Shown in pieces: positions 52,253 through 62,552 of a stretch of 64,000 nucleotides of DNA. Numbering within the stretch: the stretch's first letter is position 1; every line of letters begins with the position of its first letter. Location: assembly GCF_900166585.1 (NCBI RefSeq), contig NZ_FVZC01000009.1, positions 2,119,444-2,183,443 of the forward strand, written 5' to 3'. A program made the position numbers and the translations under genes. The DNA comes from Mesobacillus jeotgali. GTDB lineage: Bacteria > Bacillota > Bacilli > Bacillales > Cytobacillaceae. Below the pieces are notes generated by a model, which made no database searches, was not told where the DNA came from, and saw nothing but the letters and a program-made list of their open reading frames with translations.

Positions 52253-54028
52253 TTATTGGTCTTTTTTGACATTTAGTGACAAATGCAATTCATCCAGCTG
52301 TGCCTCGCTCACTTCGCCAGGAGCGTCTGTCAATAGATCGCTGGCGCTTGCGGTTTTCGGAAATGCAATCGTGTCGCGCAGGTTGGTTCTGCCGGCAAGA
52401 AGCATGACCATTCTATCGAGTCCAAGTGCAATTCCACCATGTGGAGGTGTTCCATATTCGAATGCTTCAAGCAGGAAACCAAACTGTTCGTATGCCTGTT
52501 CTTTAGTAAAGCCAAGCACAGAGAACATTTTCTCCTGTACATCTCTTTCAAAAATCCTCAATGATCCGCCGCCGAGCTCGTAGCCATTCAGGACAAGGTC
52601 ATAGGCCTGTGCTTTCACATTGGCTGGATCGCTCTCAAGCATTGGAACTTCTTCACGAACTGGCATCGTAAAAGGATGGTGTGCTGCAAAATATCGATTT
52701 GCTTCCTCGTCAAACTCTAATAGAGGCCAGTCTGTAACCCAAAGGAAGTTAAATTTGCTCTGATCGATCAGTTCGAGCTCTTTTCCAAGCTTTACGCGTA
52801 ATGCACCAAGCGCATCTGCTACAACATTTTTCTTATCGGCTACAAATAATAGAAGGTCGCCGGCTGTCACATCAAGTTGGGCTATTAAAGCTGACTGCTC
52901 TTCTTCCCCGAAGAATTTAGAGATTGGACCTTTTAGTCCATCCTCTTCAGATTTCAGCCATGCCAATCCTTTCGCTCCGTATACGGCTACAAATTCAGTC
53001 AGGCCATCGATATCCTTGCGAGAATAATTGGCTGCTGCTCCCTTGACATTAATCGCCTTCACCTGGCCGCCATTAGCGACTGCCGATGCAAATACCTTGA
53101 ATCCTGAATCCTTGACGGTTTCAGAAAGGTCGACAAGCTCCATTCCAAAACGGGTATCCGGCTTGTCGGAACCAAAGCGGCTCATTGCCTCTTCGTAACT
53201 CATCCGTGGGAATGGAACTGTAACATCCATTCCTTTCACATCCTTCATGACCTTTTCCATCATTCCTTCAGTAAGGTTCATGATATCTTCCTGGCTCATG
53301 AAGCTGGTTTCAATGTCTATTTGTGTGAATTCCGGCTGGCGGTCAGCACGAAGGTCTTCATCACGGAAACAGCGGGCAATCTGGTAATAACGCTCGAAGC
53401 CGCCAACCATCATCAGCTGCTTGAAAATCTGCGGTGATTGTGGAAGTGCGTAGAATTCTCCGGGATGTACACGGCTTGGTACGAGATAGTCCCTCGCTCC
53501 TTCAGGCGTGCTCTTTGTTAAAATTGGTGTTTCAACATCGAGGAAGCCTTCCCCATCCAGGTAATCACGGATCGCTTTCGTAACCTGGTGCCTCATCCTG
53601 AAGGTCTCGAACATGACCGGGCGGCGAAGGTCCAAATATCGGTATTTCAATCGCACATCTTCTGAAACATCGGTTTTGTCTGCAATTACAAACGGAGTGG
53701 TTTTCGCTTCATTGATGATTGTCAATTCTTCAACCTGGATTTCAATCTTTCCAGTTTTGAGATTTTCATTCACACTGCCTTCTGCACGGGCAATGACCTT
53801 CCCCTTTACGTCAAGAACGTATTCTGTCCGTACCTTATCCGCTATGGAGAGCGCCTCTTGTGAAACATCAGGATTAAATACAATCTGTACTAGCCCAGTC
53901 CTGTCTCGGAGGTCGATGAAAATAAGCCCGCCAAGGTCCCGGCGCTTTTGAACCCAGCCTTTCAGCGTTACCTTTTCACCAATTGCCTTTTCAGTTACTT
54001 CGCCGCAAAAATATGATCTCCCAAACAT
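52253..54028 (-). CDS. aspS: Aspartyl-tRNA synthetase
   Basis: A 591-residue class II synthetase: OB anticodon-binding domain ([20 protein letters not shown]), motif 2 [20 protein letters not shown], bacterial GAD insertion, motif 3 [13 protein letters not shown]. The ATG at 54028 follows GGGGGAG by 5 bases. Downstream of hisS by 13 bp, sharing its T-box-controlled transcript. Whether it is discriminating or not cannot be judged from motifs I can see. Confidence 0.97.
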   Translation of the reverse strand: MFGRSYFCGEVTEKAIGEKVTLKGWVQKRRDLGGLIFIDLRDRTGLVQIVFNPDVSQEALSIADKVRTEYVLDVKGKVIARAEGSVNENLKTGKIEIQVEELTIINEAKTTPFVIADKTDVSEDVRLKYRYLDLRRPVMFETFRMRHQVTKAIRDYLDGEGFLDVETPILTKSTPEGARDYLVPSRVHPGEFYALPQSPQIFKQLMMVGGFERYYQIARCFRDEDLRADRQPEFTQIDIETSFMSQEDIMNLTEGMMEKVMKDVKGMDVTVPFPRMSYEEAMSRFGSDKPDTRFGMELVDLSETVKDSGFKVFASAVANGGQVKAINVKGAAANYSRKDIDGLTEFVAVYGAKGLAWLKSEEDGLKGPISKFFGEEEQSALIAQLDVTAGDLLLFVADKKNVVADALGALRVKLGKELELIDQSKFNFLWVTDWPLLEFDEEANRYFAAHHPFTMPVREEVPMLESDPANVKAQAYDLVLNGYELGGGSLRIFERDVQEKMFSVLGFTKEQAYEQFGFLLEAFEYGTPPHGGIALGLDRMVMLLAGRTNLRDTIAFPKTASASDLLTDAPGEVSEAQLDELHLSLNVKKDQ

Positions 54029-54041
54029 GTAAACTCCCCCA

Positions 54042-55319
54042 CTATCTACAGATTTCCTTGAATTTTTCAATAAAACTCTCAAGTGGCAGTTCAGTTTGCT
54101 CACCGTCTGCCATTGACTTAAGATTGATTTTGTTTTCTTTCAACTCGTCTTCACCGAGAACCGCTACATACTTCGCTCTGACCCTGTCTGCAGCCTTGAA
54201 TTGAGCTTTGATTTTACGGTCCAGGTAATCACGTTCTGCCGAAAATCCTGCCATCCGCAACTTGTGCAGCAGACCAACTGTATAATCTTTTGCATCATCC
54301 CCAAGAGAAACGAGATAGCAATCGATTTCTTCTTTGACCGGCAGTTCGACACCTTCCGCATCTAGTGCAGCAAGCAATCTCTCGATACTCAGGGCAAAAC
54401 CGATACCTGGTGTTTCCGGACCGCCGATTTCCTCGACAAGGCCATTGTATCTGCCGCCGCCGCAAAGCGTGGTTATGGCCCCGAAGCCTTCAGCATCACT
54501 CATAATTTCAAAAGCAGTGTGGTTGTAATAATCCAGGCCGCGTACGAGATTTGCATCGATTTCAAATTTAATCCCAAGCTCTGTCAAGTATTTCGTGACT
54601 TTGTTAAAATATTGAGAGGAATCATCTGTTAAATAATCAATTATGGATGGAGCTGTTTTCATCAGCTCGTGTTCTCGGTCCGCTTTGCAATCGAGGATGC
54701 GCATCGGATTTTTTTCAAGGCGGTTCTGGCAATCGCCGCAGAATTCTCCGATTCTTGGCTTGAAGTGGTTAACAAGCGCTTCTCTGTGCGCTGAACGGCT
54801 CTCTTTGTCTCCCAGGCTATTAACCACTAACTTCAGCTTCTTCAGCCCCAATTCCTGGTAAATACCCATCGCGAGAGAAATTACTTCAGCATCAATTGCT
54901 GGATCCGCACTTCCCATTGCTTCTATCCCGAACTGGACAAATTGGCGGAATCGACCTGCCTGAGGACGTTCGTAACGGAACATCGGCCCCATGTAATAAA
55001 GCTTTACGGGCTGGTTTGGATTACCGAACATTTTATGTTCCACAAAAGAGCGGACAGCCGCTGCTGTTCCCTCTGGACGCAAAGTCAGGCTGCGATCTCC
55101 TCTGTCAGTAAATGTGTACATTTCTTTTTGAACGATATCCGTTGTATCACCAACACCTCGAAGGAATAATTCTGTATGCTCAAAAATCGGTGTCCTGATC
55201 TCCCGATATTGGTATCTTTCACAAAGTTCTCTTGCTTTCGCCTCGATAAGCTGCCATTTTTCAGTCTGGCCTGGCAAAATGTCCTGTGTTCCCCTTGGTA
55301 TTTTAATTTGATTCGACAC
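54042..55319 (-). CDS. hisS: Histidyl-tRNA synthetase
   Basis: A 425-residue class II synthetase: [20 protein letters not shown], motif 2 [20 protein letters not shown], histidine-specific [15 protein letters not shown] and GGGRYNGL, then the anticodon-binding domain. First gene of hisS-aspS, regulated by the upstream T-box. GGAGGATGA precedes the ATG. Confidence 0.97.
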   Translation of the reverse strand: MSNQIKIPRGTQDILPGQTEKWQLIEAKARELCERYQYREIRTPIFEHTELFLRGVGDTTDIVQKEMYTFTDRGDRSLTLRPEGTAAAVRSFVEHKMFGNPNQPVKLYYMGPMFRYERPQAGRFRQFVQFGIEAMGSADPAIDAEVISLAMGIYQELGLKKLKLVVNSLGDKESRSAHREALVNHFKPRIGEFCGDCQNRLEKNPMRILDCKADREHELMKTAPSIIDYLTDDSSQYFNKVTKYLTELGIKFEIDANLVRGLDYYNHTAFEIMSDAEGFGAITTLCGGGRYNGLVEEIGGPETPGIGFALSIERLLAALDAEGVELPVKEEIDCYLVSLGDDAKDYTVGLLHKLRMAGFSAERDYLDRKIKAQFKAADRVRAKYVAVLGEDELKENKINLKSMADGEQTELPLESFIEKFKEICR

Positions 55320-55361
55320 AGTTCATCCTCCTCCATTCATTAGATCAATATGTATTTTAAA

Positions 55362-55462
55362 GAGCGCAAGCGCCTGGGTCAGCCCCGAAAAGTCATGAAG
55401 GGCCTGCCGTAAAGTTGTTTCATTGGCAGGATGTACAGGCTTTTCGAGGGCCGGAGCTGGAC
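55362..55462. repeat. Dispersed REP-like intergenic element in the hisS leader
   Basis: GAGCGCAAGCGCCTGGGTCA at one end and GGGCCGGAGCTGGAC at the other, with inner arms CCCCGAAAAG / CTTTTCGAGG able to form a long hairpin. I recall closely similar sequences scattered between genes in several Bacillaceae. It sits between the T-box terminator and the hisS SD. Confidence 0.6.
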
Positions 55463-55492
55463 ATTTCTCAAAGTGAAATTAAAAAGAAATGC

Positions 55493-55776
55493 AAAAAAGC
55501 CCCCAATCCCTTGCTGTAATAACAAGGGACGAGAGCTTTGATTCCCGCGGTGCCACCCTAATTGAAGCGCCATTCAGCACTTCCTCTTTAACAGTTAACG
55601 CCTGCCTACGTCTTCTCCTACTTTCGGTGCTCCCGATGTTCAGAGAAAATCCTACGGAGTGTTCATTCACCAAGTCATGATGCAGAAATGCTTTCAGCCA
55701 CGGCATTTCCTCTCTTGCCACCTGTATCCCGGTTACTATGCTCCATCAACGGTATGTTTTCGTATAATATTTTATT
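55493..55776 (-). ncRNA. T-box riboswitch leader of hisS-aspS
   Basis: T-box core AGGGTGGCACCGCGG on the minus strand (55559-55545), then a terminator with arms TCCCTTG / CAAGGGA and GAGAGCT/GGGGGCT-type outer pairs with TTTTTT (about 55536-55493). Uncharged tRNA-His is the expected ligand. CAU at 55638-55636 within GAACATCGG is a candidate specifier. Confidence 0.9.
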
Positions 55777-55782
55777 TATATT

Positions 55783-55811
55783 ATAATACGGAGTACAATT
55801 TGCATTGTCAA
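55783..55811 (-). promoter_or_regulatory. Sigma-A promoter of the hisS leader
   Basis: TTGACA (55811-55806), 17-bp spacer, TATTAT (55788-55783), about 10 bases before the inferred leader start. It overlaps the stop codon end of the 55819 gene. Confidence 0.82.
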
Positions 55812-55818
55812 GCACAAT

Positions 55819-55995
55819 TCAAGAACGCTCAAGCTGTTTTTTCAATTTTCTCACGTCACGCAAAGAAAGCCCGAATTCAGATGCTAATTCTACTACCTGG
55901 GAGTTTTGTTCTTTCTGGATAAAATCATGAAAGTCCACTCCAAACAATTGATTATCGGCGGAAGAAGCAGACATTCCTTTATCACTAAACCGCAT
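55819..55995 (-). CDS. Small helix-turn-helix-like protein (YrzK-like)
   Basis: A 58-residue protein with a C-terminal HTH-like segment VVELASEFGLSLRDVRKLKK. GGAAGGTGAT lies just before ATG 55995; the earlier frame start at 56010 has no SD. Located between hisS and the divergent yrvJ amidase, where B. subtilis has a small gene of this size. DNA binding is inferred. Confidence 0.7.
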   Translation of the reverse strand: MRFSDKGMSASSADNQLFGVDFHDFIQKEQNSQVVELASEFGLSLRDVRKLKKQLERS

Positions 55996-56181
55996 GGTAT
56001 CACCTTCCAATAGTTATTGCCTATTATTCTTCCCACCCTTCTATAATTTTATATACTTTTTTTCCTATTGAAGTTTTCCTTATCAGTTCCGATATAAGAA
56101 AAAAGTCTTCGTGATTTTGCCGGTAAATTCCGGTAATATATTTTTATAAGACTCTTATAAAAAAAGAGAGGGAGGGAGATC

Positions 56182-57954
56182 ATGCCCATAAAGAAAATGG
56201 TTCCTATCATCCTTTGCTTGATTCTTATTTTTGGGAACCTGCCAGCTTTGAAAACAGCCAGAGCAGATAACGGAAGTGTTTCAATTACTGCCACAAGCCT
56301 GAATGTCAGGAATGGACCAGGTCTGAGTTACCCGGTTACTGGGGCGGTTAAAAAGGGAGATAGGTTTTCAATCATTAAGGAACAAGGGGACTGGATCCAG
56401 ATCAGCCTAGGAGGCAGCAAACAAGGGTGGGTAGCACAGTGGTTCACTGCCAGAGAAGCTGCCAAGCCAGTTGTTGCTCAAACACCAGCTGACAATTCCG
56501 GCAGCGTGACCGTCGATGGTCTGAGAGTCCGAAAAGGCCCCGGAACCAGCTACGATGTCATAGGATCTTTTAATATTGGACAGGCTGTTGAGATTCTAAG
56601 CTTAAAAGGCAGTTGGGCGGAGGTACGGACTTCTGCTTTAAGAGGCTGGGTTTCCAATGAGTACATAAAGTCAAAAAAGAGCAAGACGGACACAGCCAAA
56701 CCGTCAACCTCGGCTTCAAGTGCTGGCAAATCAAGTGGTACTGTTGGAGCAACTTCTCTGAATGTAAGGGAAAAACCATCGTTAAACGCCAGGAGAGTGG
56801 GACAATTAAACAATGGAGCTGTTGTACCAGTTCACTCTCAGTCTAATGGCTGGGCAGAAATTACATATGAAGGAAAAAAAGCCTGGGTAAGTTCGGAATT
56901 TCTGAAGATAAATGGAGCATCGGCACCAGACATTGCCTCTCCTGCACCTGCAGATCAATTCACAGGGACGGTAACAGCATCAAGCCTAAATGTCCGTGAT
57001 AAAAATTCCCTCAATGGCCGTGTCGTCGGTTCTGTTTCAAAAGGACAAAGTTTTAAAATCCTTGATGAACAAAACAAATGGATCAAAATCGAATATCAGC
57101 CTGGCAAAACAGGATGGGCGGCAGGCTGGTTTTTTGACACAAAGAAAAACGGTCCCACAGCAGCACCAAACCAGACCGTCAAAAACAGTAATGTATCCAT
57201 GCTGCATAATGGAACAAACATACGCAAAGGGCCAAGTACAAGTGCACCGGTCATTTACCGTGCAAATCAGGGTGACAGCTATGAAATCATCAGTGTCGAA
57301 AAAGACTGGTATAAAATTGTACTGCCTAATGGAACAACCGGCTTTGTTGCTGGGTGGATTGTTTCTGTCCAGGGAAATGCACCGCAAATAGAACGTCCTG
57401 GAGCAGAAAAGCATACAAAAAATAAAACCATTGTCATTGACCCAGGGCATGGCGGCCGGGACAATGGGACAACTGGCGTGAGAGGGACCCTGGAAAAAAC
57501 ACTCACTCTGAAAACGGCACAACTTCTTTATGAAAAGCTTAGAGCTGCCGGTACGAACGCCATCCTGACGAGAAACAATGATCAATATATCTCACTCGGA
57601 TCAAGAGTAAGCAGCTCTCATTATCATAATGCCGACGCATTCATCAGCATTCATTACGACAGCATCAATGACAGGTCTGTCAGGGGCATGACAACTTATT
57701 ATTATAATTCAAAGCAAAAACCCCTGGGCCAACAACTCCATTCATCGGTCGTCAGTAACACGATGCTAAAGGACCGAGGCACCCGCTTCGGCGACTATCA
57801 CGTCATCAGGGAAAACAGACAGGCAGCCGTTCTCCTCGAACTGGGATATTTAAGTAACCCCGCAGAGGAAATGCTAGTCAACACACAGCAGTATCAAGAA
57901 TCAGTAGCTAACGGAATTTTTGAAGGCCTGGCACGATATTTTAAAAATCAATAA
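56182..57954 (+). CDS. yrvJ: YrvJ-type N-acetylmuramoyl-L-alanine amidase with SH3b repeats
   Basis: A 590-residue secreted wall hydrolase. It has a signal peptide (1-30, cut near ALKTARA), five bacterial SH3 domains (about 33-95, 112-165, 188-245, 262-322, 338-395; each with SLNVR or similar GPS/KG turns) and an Amidase_3 domain (about 415-590). Zinc ligands are in IDPGHGG, the Glu after RGTLEK and SIHYDS, and catalytic Glu is in LLELGYLSN. It cleaves the lactyl-alanine bond of peptidoglycan. GGGAGGGAG precedes the ATG. Confidence 0.93.
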   Translation: MPIKKMVPIILCLILIFGNLPALKTARADNGSVSITATSLNVRNGPGLSYPVTGAVKKGDRFSIIKEQGDWIQISLGGSKQGWVAQWFTAREAAKPVVAQTPADNSGSVTVDGLRVRKGPGTSYDVIGSFNIGQAVEILSLKGSWAEVRTSALRGWVSNEYIKSKKSKTDTAKPSTSASSAGKSSGTVGATSLNVREKPSLNARRVGQLNNGAVVPVHSQSNGWAEITYEGKKAWVSSEFLKINGASAPDIASPAPADQFTGTVTASSLNVRDKNSLNGRVVGSVSKGQSFKILDEQNKWIKIEYQPGKTGWAAGWFFDTKKNGPTAAPNQTVKNSNVSMLHNGTNIRKGPSTSAPVIYRANQGDSYEIISVEKDWYKIVLPNGTTGFVAGWIVSVQGNAPQIERPGAEKHTKNKTIVIDPGHGGRDNGTTGVRGTLEKTLTLKTAQLLYEKLRAAGTNAILTRNNDQYISLGSRVSSSHYHNADAFISIHYDSINDRSVRGMTTYYYNSKQKPLGQQLHSSVVSNTMLKDRGTRFGDYHVIRENRQAAVLLELGYLSNPAEEMLVNTQQYQESVANGIFEGLARYFKNQ

Positions 57955-57998
57955 GCAATGCCTAGTGCGTTTCAAGCCTCCTTGTTTAGGAGGTTCCC

Positions 57999-58052
57999 GA
58001 CTGAAGACAAGCTCACTTATTAAAAAGGGAGCTTGTCTTCAGTCTTTTTTTT
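57999..58052 (+). terminator. yrvJ terminator
   Basis: Perfect 16-bp stem 57999-58014 / 58029-58044 followed by eight T. Confidence 0.93.
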
Positions 58053-58208
58053 GTACAAGTAAACTGTAGTGGATAATGATTACTGGGCATGATATCCCCG
58101 ATATTTATGCTAATCGCTAGAAGTTCCCTTATTTAAATGCAGCTGGCCTTTTATTAGTTACCATATGTGCGGGAAGTTTTCTCATTAGGTATCTTTTCGC
58201 TTGATATG

Positions 58209-58791
58209 CACCCTTATGACTGGACTCCCTTCCTCATAAGGGTGTCTTTAACCTCGATAAACACCCTTATGACTGGACTCCCTTCCTCATAAAGTTGTCT
58301 TTAACCTTGATAAACGCCCTTATGTATGTGCTTCCTCCCTCATAAGGATGTCTTTAACCTCGATAAACACCCTTATGGCTGGGCACCCTTCCTCATAAGG
58401 GCGCCTTTAACCTCGATAAACACCCTTATGACTGGACTCCCTTCCTCATAAGGGTGTCTTTAACCTCGATAAACACCCTTATGACTGGACTCCCTTCCTC
58501 ATAAGGTTGTCTTTAACCTTGATAAACACCCTTATGTATGTGCTCCCTTCCTCATAAGGGCGCCTTTAACCTCGATAAACACCCTTATGACTGGACTCCC
58601 TTCCGCATAAGGGTGTCTTTAACCTCGATAAACACCCTTATGACTGGGCTCCCTTCCGCATAAGGGTGTCTTTAACCTCGATAAACACCCTTATGACTGG
58701 ACTCCCTTCCTCATAAGGTTGTCTTTAACCTTGATAAGCACCCTTATGTATGGGCTTCCTCACTCATAAGGACGTCTTTAACCTATAGTTG
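58209..58791. repeat. Tandem array of eleven units with exact 53-bp period
   Basis: CACCCTTATG (or CGCCCTTATG) begins at 58209, 58262, 58315, 58368, 58421, 58474, 58527, 58580, 58633, 58686 and 58739: eleven units without any length change. Within each, ACACCCTTATGA pairs with TCATAAGGGTGT across a 13-base loop; a constant linker CTTTAACCTCGATAA joins units. Between the convergent yrvJ and dtd genes; the rest of 58053-58956 is AT-rich with no gene. Confidence 0.94.
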
Positions 58792-58956
58792 GAATTCCTT
58801 CCAATAAGGTTGTTATTTACGTGAATACGATGTATGAACTAACGAGCCCCTAGACAGATTACCAAATAGATTATGAGGGTATTAAGGTGATGGGCAATAT
58901 AATTTTATAAACAAAAACCTTTTTAGGGGCATCTTCCAATAAAATGAAAAACACAA

Positions 58957-58986
58957 AAAAGGCATCCCGCTTTAGGGACACCTTCT
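58957..58986 (-). terminator. dtd terminator
   Basis: Interrupted stem AAAAGG-TCCC / GGGA-CCTT with a minus-strand TTTTTTG tail. Confidence 0.75.
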
Positions 58987-58998
58987 TTTGCATTTTCC

Positions 58999-59439
58999 TT
59001 ATTTGCTATCGATGATCAAGGTTACTGGTCCGTCATTTGTTAATTGGACGTCCATCATGGCGCCAAATAAACCAGTTTCCACCTTAATTCCTTTTTCAGC
59101 AAGTATGCGATTGAATGCTTCGTAGATTTTTTCGGCGTGATCTGGCTTTGCTGCGTCCATAAAGTTTGGACGGCGGCCTTTGCGGCAATCCCCGTAGAGG
59201 GTAAACTGGGAAACCGACAGAATCTCTCCTCCTACATCAAGCAGGGAGAGATTCATTTTTCCAGCTTCATCTTCAAATACCCTTAGATTAGCTGCCTTCT
59301 CGGCAAGAAAGGCAGCATCCTTTTCTGTATCTTCATGGGTAACGCCGACAAGGATAACAAATCCTTTTTCAATGGCCCCAGTTACTTCTTGATTTACAGT
59401 CACTTTTGCTTCTTTGCTTCTTTGTATCACTAAACGCAT
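58999..59439 (-). CDS. dtd: D-aminoacyl-tRNA deacylase
   Basis: A 146-residue DTD protein with [19 protein letters not shown] and the C-terminal [11 protein letters not shown] cross-subunit Gly-Pro motif. It removes D-amino acids (and glycine) from mischarged tRNAs. Immediately downstream of relA by 60 bp, the conserved relA-dtd pair. Confidence 0.96.
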   Translation of the reverse strand: MRLVIQRSKEAKVTVNQEVTGAIEKGFVILVGVTHEDTEKDAAFLAEKAANLRVFEDEAGKMNLSLLDVGGEILSVSQFTLYGDCRKGRRPNFMDAAKPDHAEKIYEAFNRILAEKGIKVETGLFGAMMDVQLTNDGPVTLIIDSK

Positions 59440-59499
59440 TGGGAATCTCCTTGCTTGTCAGTTTCAGGTTTCTTTATTGCCTTGCACACCTGAAGTAAT

Positions 59500-61692
59500 C
59501 TAGCTCATTACCCTTCTTACAGCATAGATATCCGGAATTTGCTTGATTCGGTCAACAACCTTTTGCAAGTGGCTGACATTATGAATAGCGATTGACATAT
59601 TGATGGTCGCCATTTTATTTTTATCTGATTTTCCGGAAACAGCAGTAATGTTTGTTTTGGTTTCATTAACTGCCTGCAGAACTTCATTCAGCAAACCTCT
59701 TCGGTCATAACCGCTGATTTCAATGTCTACATTGTATTCCTTTCGATCATTCAGGCCGGTCTCCCATTCTACCGGGATCAGCCTTGCCTGTGCATCCTCG
59801 GTATGGATGTTCGTGCAATCGGAACGGTGAACGGATACACCCCTGCCTTTTGTGATAAAACCAACAATATCATCCCCAGGTACAGGGTTGCAGCAACGGG
59901 AAAGCCTGATCAGCAGATTATCGATACCAGAAACACGCACACCAGATTCACGTTTTTTTGCCGGAGTAAAGGACTTAAGCTCGGAAACCGCATTCGAGAT
60001 ATCCTTTTCCTGTTCAAGATCGCGCTGCTTTCGAAGCTTTTCTGTCAGTCTGTTCGCAACCTGGAGCGCTGTGATGCCGTTATACCCGATGGATGCGAAC
60101 AGATCCTCTTCATTGGTAAAATTATATTTTTCTGCAACCTTTTTCAGGTTTTCAGCTGTCAATATTTCTTTAACATCAAAATCCATATTGCGGATTTCTT
60201 TTTCTAATAGTTCGCGGCCTTTTTCAACATTCTCATCCTTCTGCTGTTTCTTGAAAAATTGGCGGATCTTGTTCTTGGCCTGTGAAGTCTGGGCAAGCTT
60301 GAGCCAATCCTTGCTTGGGCCATAAGAATGTTTAGACGTGAGAATTTCTATGATATCTCCCGTCTTCAGTTCGTAATCGAGAGTGACCATTTTGCCATTG
60401 ACTTTAGCTCCGATCGTCTTGTTGCCAATTTCAGAGTGAATTCGATAAGCAAAGTCGATCGGGACGGAGCCGGATGGCAGCTCGATTACATCGCCCTTAG
60501 GGGTGAAAACAAATACCATATCAGAGAAAAGATCGATTTTAAGAGATTCCATGAATTCTTCCGCATTCGCGGTGTTATTCTGGAATTCGAGGATTTCCCT
60601 GAACCATGAAAGCTTTGTTTCGAAATTGGAACTATCTGCGGGTTTTCCCTCTTTGTAAGCCCAGTGTGCTGCGACCCCGAACTCAGCAATCCGGTGCATT
60701 TCATCTGTCCTGATCTGGACTTCAAGCGGATCCCCTTTAGGCCCTATGACAGTAGTATGCAAAGACTGGTACATATTAGGCTTTGGCATCGCAATATAGT
60801 CCTTGAATCGCCCAGGCATCGGCTTCCAGCATGTATGAATGATACCAAGGATGGCATAGCAGTCCTTGATGCTGTTAACGACTATCCTTACAGCCAGCAG
60901 GTCATATATCTCATTGAATTGCTTGTTTTGCAGCACCATTTTTCGATAGATGCTGTAAATATGCTTCGGCCTTCCTGAAATTTCGGCTTTGATTGAAACC
61001 TCATTCAGCCTTTCCTTCACTTCATCGATGACATCATCGAGATACTGCTCCCGTTCCGCCCTCTTCTTCTTCATCAAATTGACGATCCGGTAATATTGCT
61101 GCGGATTAAGATAGCGCAATGCGGTATCTTCAAGTTCCCATTTGATTTTAGAAATCCCGAGTCTATGAGCAAGAGGGGCGAAGATTTCAAGTGTTTCGTT
61201 CGAAATCCTGCGCTGTTTCTCATTCGGCAAATGCTTCAGAGTCCTCATATTATGAAGACGGTCAGCAAGTTTTATCAGGATGACACGGATATCCTGAGCC
61301 ATTGCAACAAACATTTTCCGATGGTTTTCTGCCTGTTGTTCTTCATGGGATTTATACTTGATTTTACCAAGCTTTGTGACTCCATCAACAAGCATCGCAA
61401 CTTCATCGTCGAAGGCCTCTCTTATATCATCAAGAGTTATATTTGTATCTTCAACGACATCGTGCAGAAAGCCAGCAGCAACTGTTGCCGGGTCCATCTC
61501 GAGATCGGCAAGAATCCCAGCTACCTGGATTGGATGGATGATATATGGTTCACCCGACTTCCTGAATTGATCATGATGAGCCTGTCTGGCGAACTCATAA
61601 GCCTTCCTTACCAATTCAACATGTTGATCATTCAAATATGATTTTGTACAGTCAATGACTTGTTCAGCTGTCATTACCTGGTCATTCGCCAT
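59500..61692 (-). CDS. relA: Bifunctional (p)ppGpp synthetase/hydrolase Rel
   Basis: A 730-residue long RSH protein. An HD hydrolase domain has [10 protein letters not shown] and [10 protein letters not shown], a synthetase domain has [15 protein letters not shown] and [10 protein letters not shown], and a TGS domain follows ([20 protein letters not shown]). A helical/zinc-finger region ([16 protein letters not shown]) and a C-terminal ACT domain complete it. It makes and degrades (p)ppGpp on starved ribosomes. The ATG at 61692 has AGGTGAT 3 bases upstream and matches family N-termini. Confidence 0.97.
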   Translation of the reverse strand: MANDQVMTAEQVIDCTKSYLNDQHVELVRKAYEFARQAHHDQFRKSGEPYIIHPIQVAGILADLEMDPATVAAGFLHDVVEDTNITLDDIREAFDDEVAMLVDGVTKLGKIKYKSHEEQQAENHRKMFVAMAQDIRVILIKLADRLHNMRTLKHLPNEKQRRISNETLEIFAPLAHRLGISKIKWELEDTALRYLNPQQYYRIVNLMKKKRAEREQYLDDVIDEVKERLNEVSIKAEISGRPKHIYSIYRKMVLQNKQFNEIYDLLAVRIVVNSIKDCYAILGIIHTCWKPMPGRFKDYIAMPKPNMYQSLHTTVIGPKGDPLEVQIRTDEMHRIAEFGVAAHWAYKEGKPADSSNFETKLSWFREILEFQNNTANAEEFMESLKIDLFSDMVFVFTPKGDVIELPSGSVPIDFAYRIHSEIGNKTIGAKVNGKMVTLDYELKTGDIIEILTSKHSYGPSKDWLKLAQTSQAKNKIRQFFKKQQKDENVEKGRELLEKEIRNMDFDVKEILTAENLKKVAEKYNFTNEEDLFASIGYNGITALQVANRLTEKLRKQRDLEQEKDISNAVSELKSFTPAKKRESGVRVSGIDNLLIRLSRCCNPVPGDDIVGFITKGRGVSVHRSDCTNIHTEDAQARLIPVEWETGLNDRKEYNVDIEISGYDRRGLLNEVLQAVNETKTNITAVSGKSDKNKMATINMSIAIHNVSHLQKVVDRIKQIPDIYAVRRVMS

Positions 61693-62039
61693 AGGATCAC
61701 CTAATTTAAATTTCATTATATTAACCCGCAATTCTTCTCTCCAGCGGGAACCAAGGAAAAAATTGAATATTCATAGAAACCCTTTATATACAATAATTAT
61801 TCTTATAAAGGATTGTTACTATTATCAAAGAAAAAATCGAAGATGTAAAGAGAAAGGAAGAGATTTTACAGCAGAAATTAAAAAAATTGTCGAAAGATAT
61901 TTAATTTCTGTTAATTCAGCCTATAAATCCCTTTTAAACCAGCTTACTCCGGATCCGCTCCTATTAAACCTGCAGGTTACAATCAATCTTGTTTGGACCT
62001 ATAAGAAAAGGGCACTTCGCAATGAAGCGCCCAGGCTGA

Positions 62040-62552
62040 TTAATATTGCATCAGGGTTAAGATATCATATCCATCGAGTTTCTTGCGGCCATCCAAATAA
62101 GTGAGCTCGATCAGGAAGGCGATGCCTGCCACGATTCCGCCAAGTTCTTCAACTAACTTGATCGTCGCTTCAATCGTTCCGCCAGTTGCAAGCAGGTCGT
62201 CGGTGATCAACACTCTTTGTCCTGGCCTGATGGCATCTTTGTGAATTGTTAAAACATCGCTGCCATATTCAAGTCCATAATTGACCTTGATTGTTTCACG
62301 TGGAAGCTTTCCTTCTTTCCTTACTGGCGCAAAACCTACTCCATGCGCATAAGCAACCGGGCAGCCGATGATAAATCCGCGGGCTTCTGGTCCGACAACA
62401 AGGTCGATTTGTTTTTCACGGGCATAGGCCACGATTTGGTCTGTAGCATATCTATAAGCATCACCATTGTCCATTAAGGTTGTGATGTCCTTGAATTTAA
62501 TGCCGGGCTTTGGCCAATCGGGAACGATTGTTACGAATTGTTTCAAATCCAT
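62040..62552 (-). CDS. apt: Adenine phosphoribosyltransferase
   Basis: A 170-residue enzyme with the PRPP motif [14 protein letters not shown] and the N-terminal [21 protein letters not shown] segment. It salvages adenine to AMP, which also consumes adenine released by MtnN. Its start overlaps the recJ stop by 10 bases; relA follows about 350 bp further on. Confidence 0.96.
   Translation of the reverse strand: MDLKQFVTIVPDWPKPGIKFKDITTLMDNGDAYRYATDQIVAYAREKQIDLVVGPEARGFIIGCPVAYAHGVGFAPVRKEGKLPRETIKVNYGLEYGSDVLTIHKDAIRPGQRVLITDDLLATGGTIEATIKLVEELGGIVAGIAFLIELTYLDGRKKLDGYDILTLMQY

Noticed and set aside
58209..58791. Possible CRISPR array
   Set aside because: Units repeat along their whole 53 bp, with no unique spacers and no cas genes in the window.
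61655..62104. 149-residue plus-strand ORF between relA and apt
   Set aside because: Overlaps the 5' end of relA and 3' end of apt on the opposite strand, has no SD, and its middle part has low-complexity composition.
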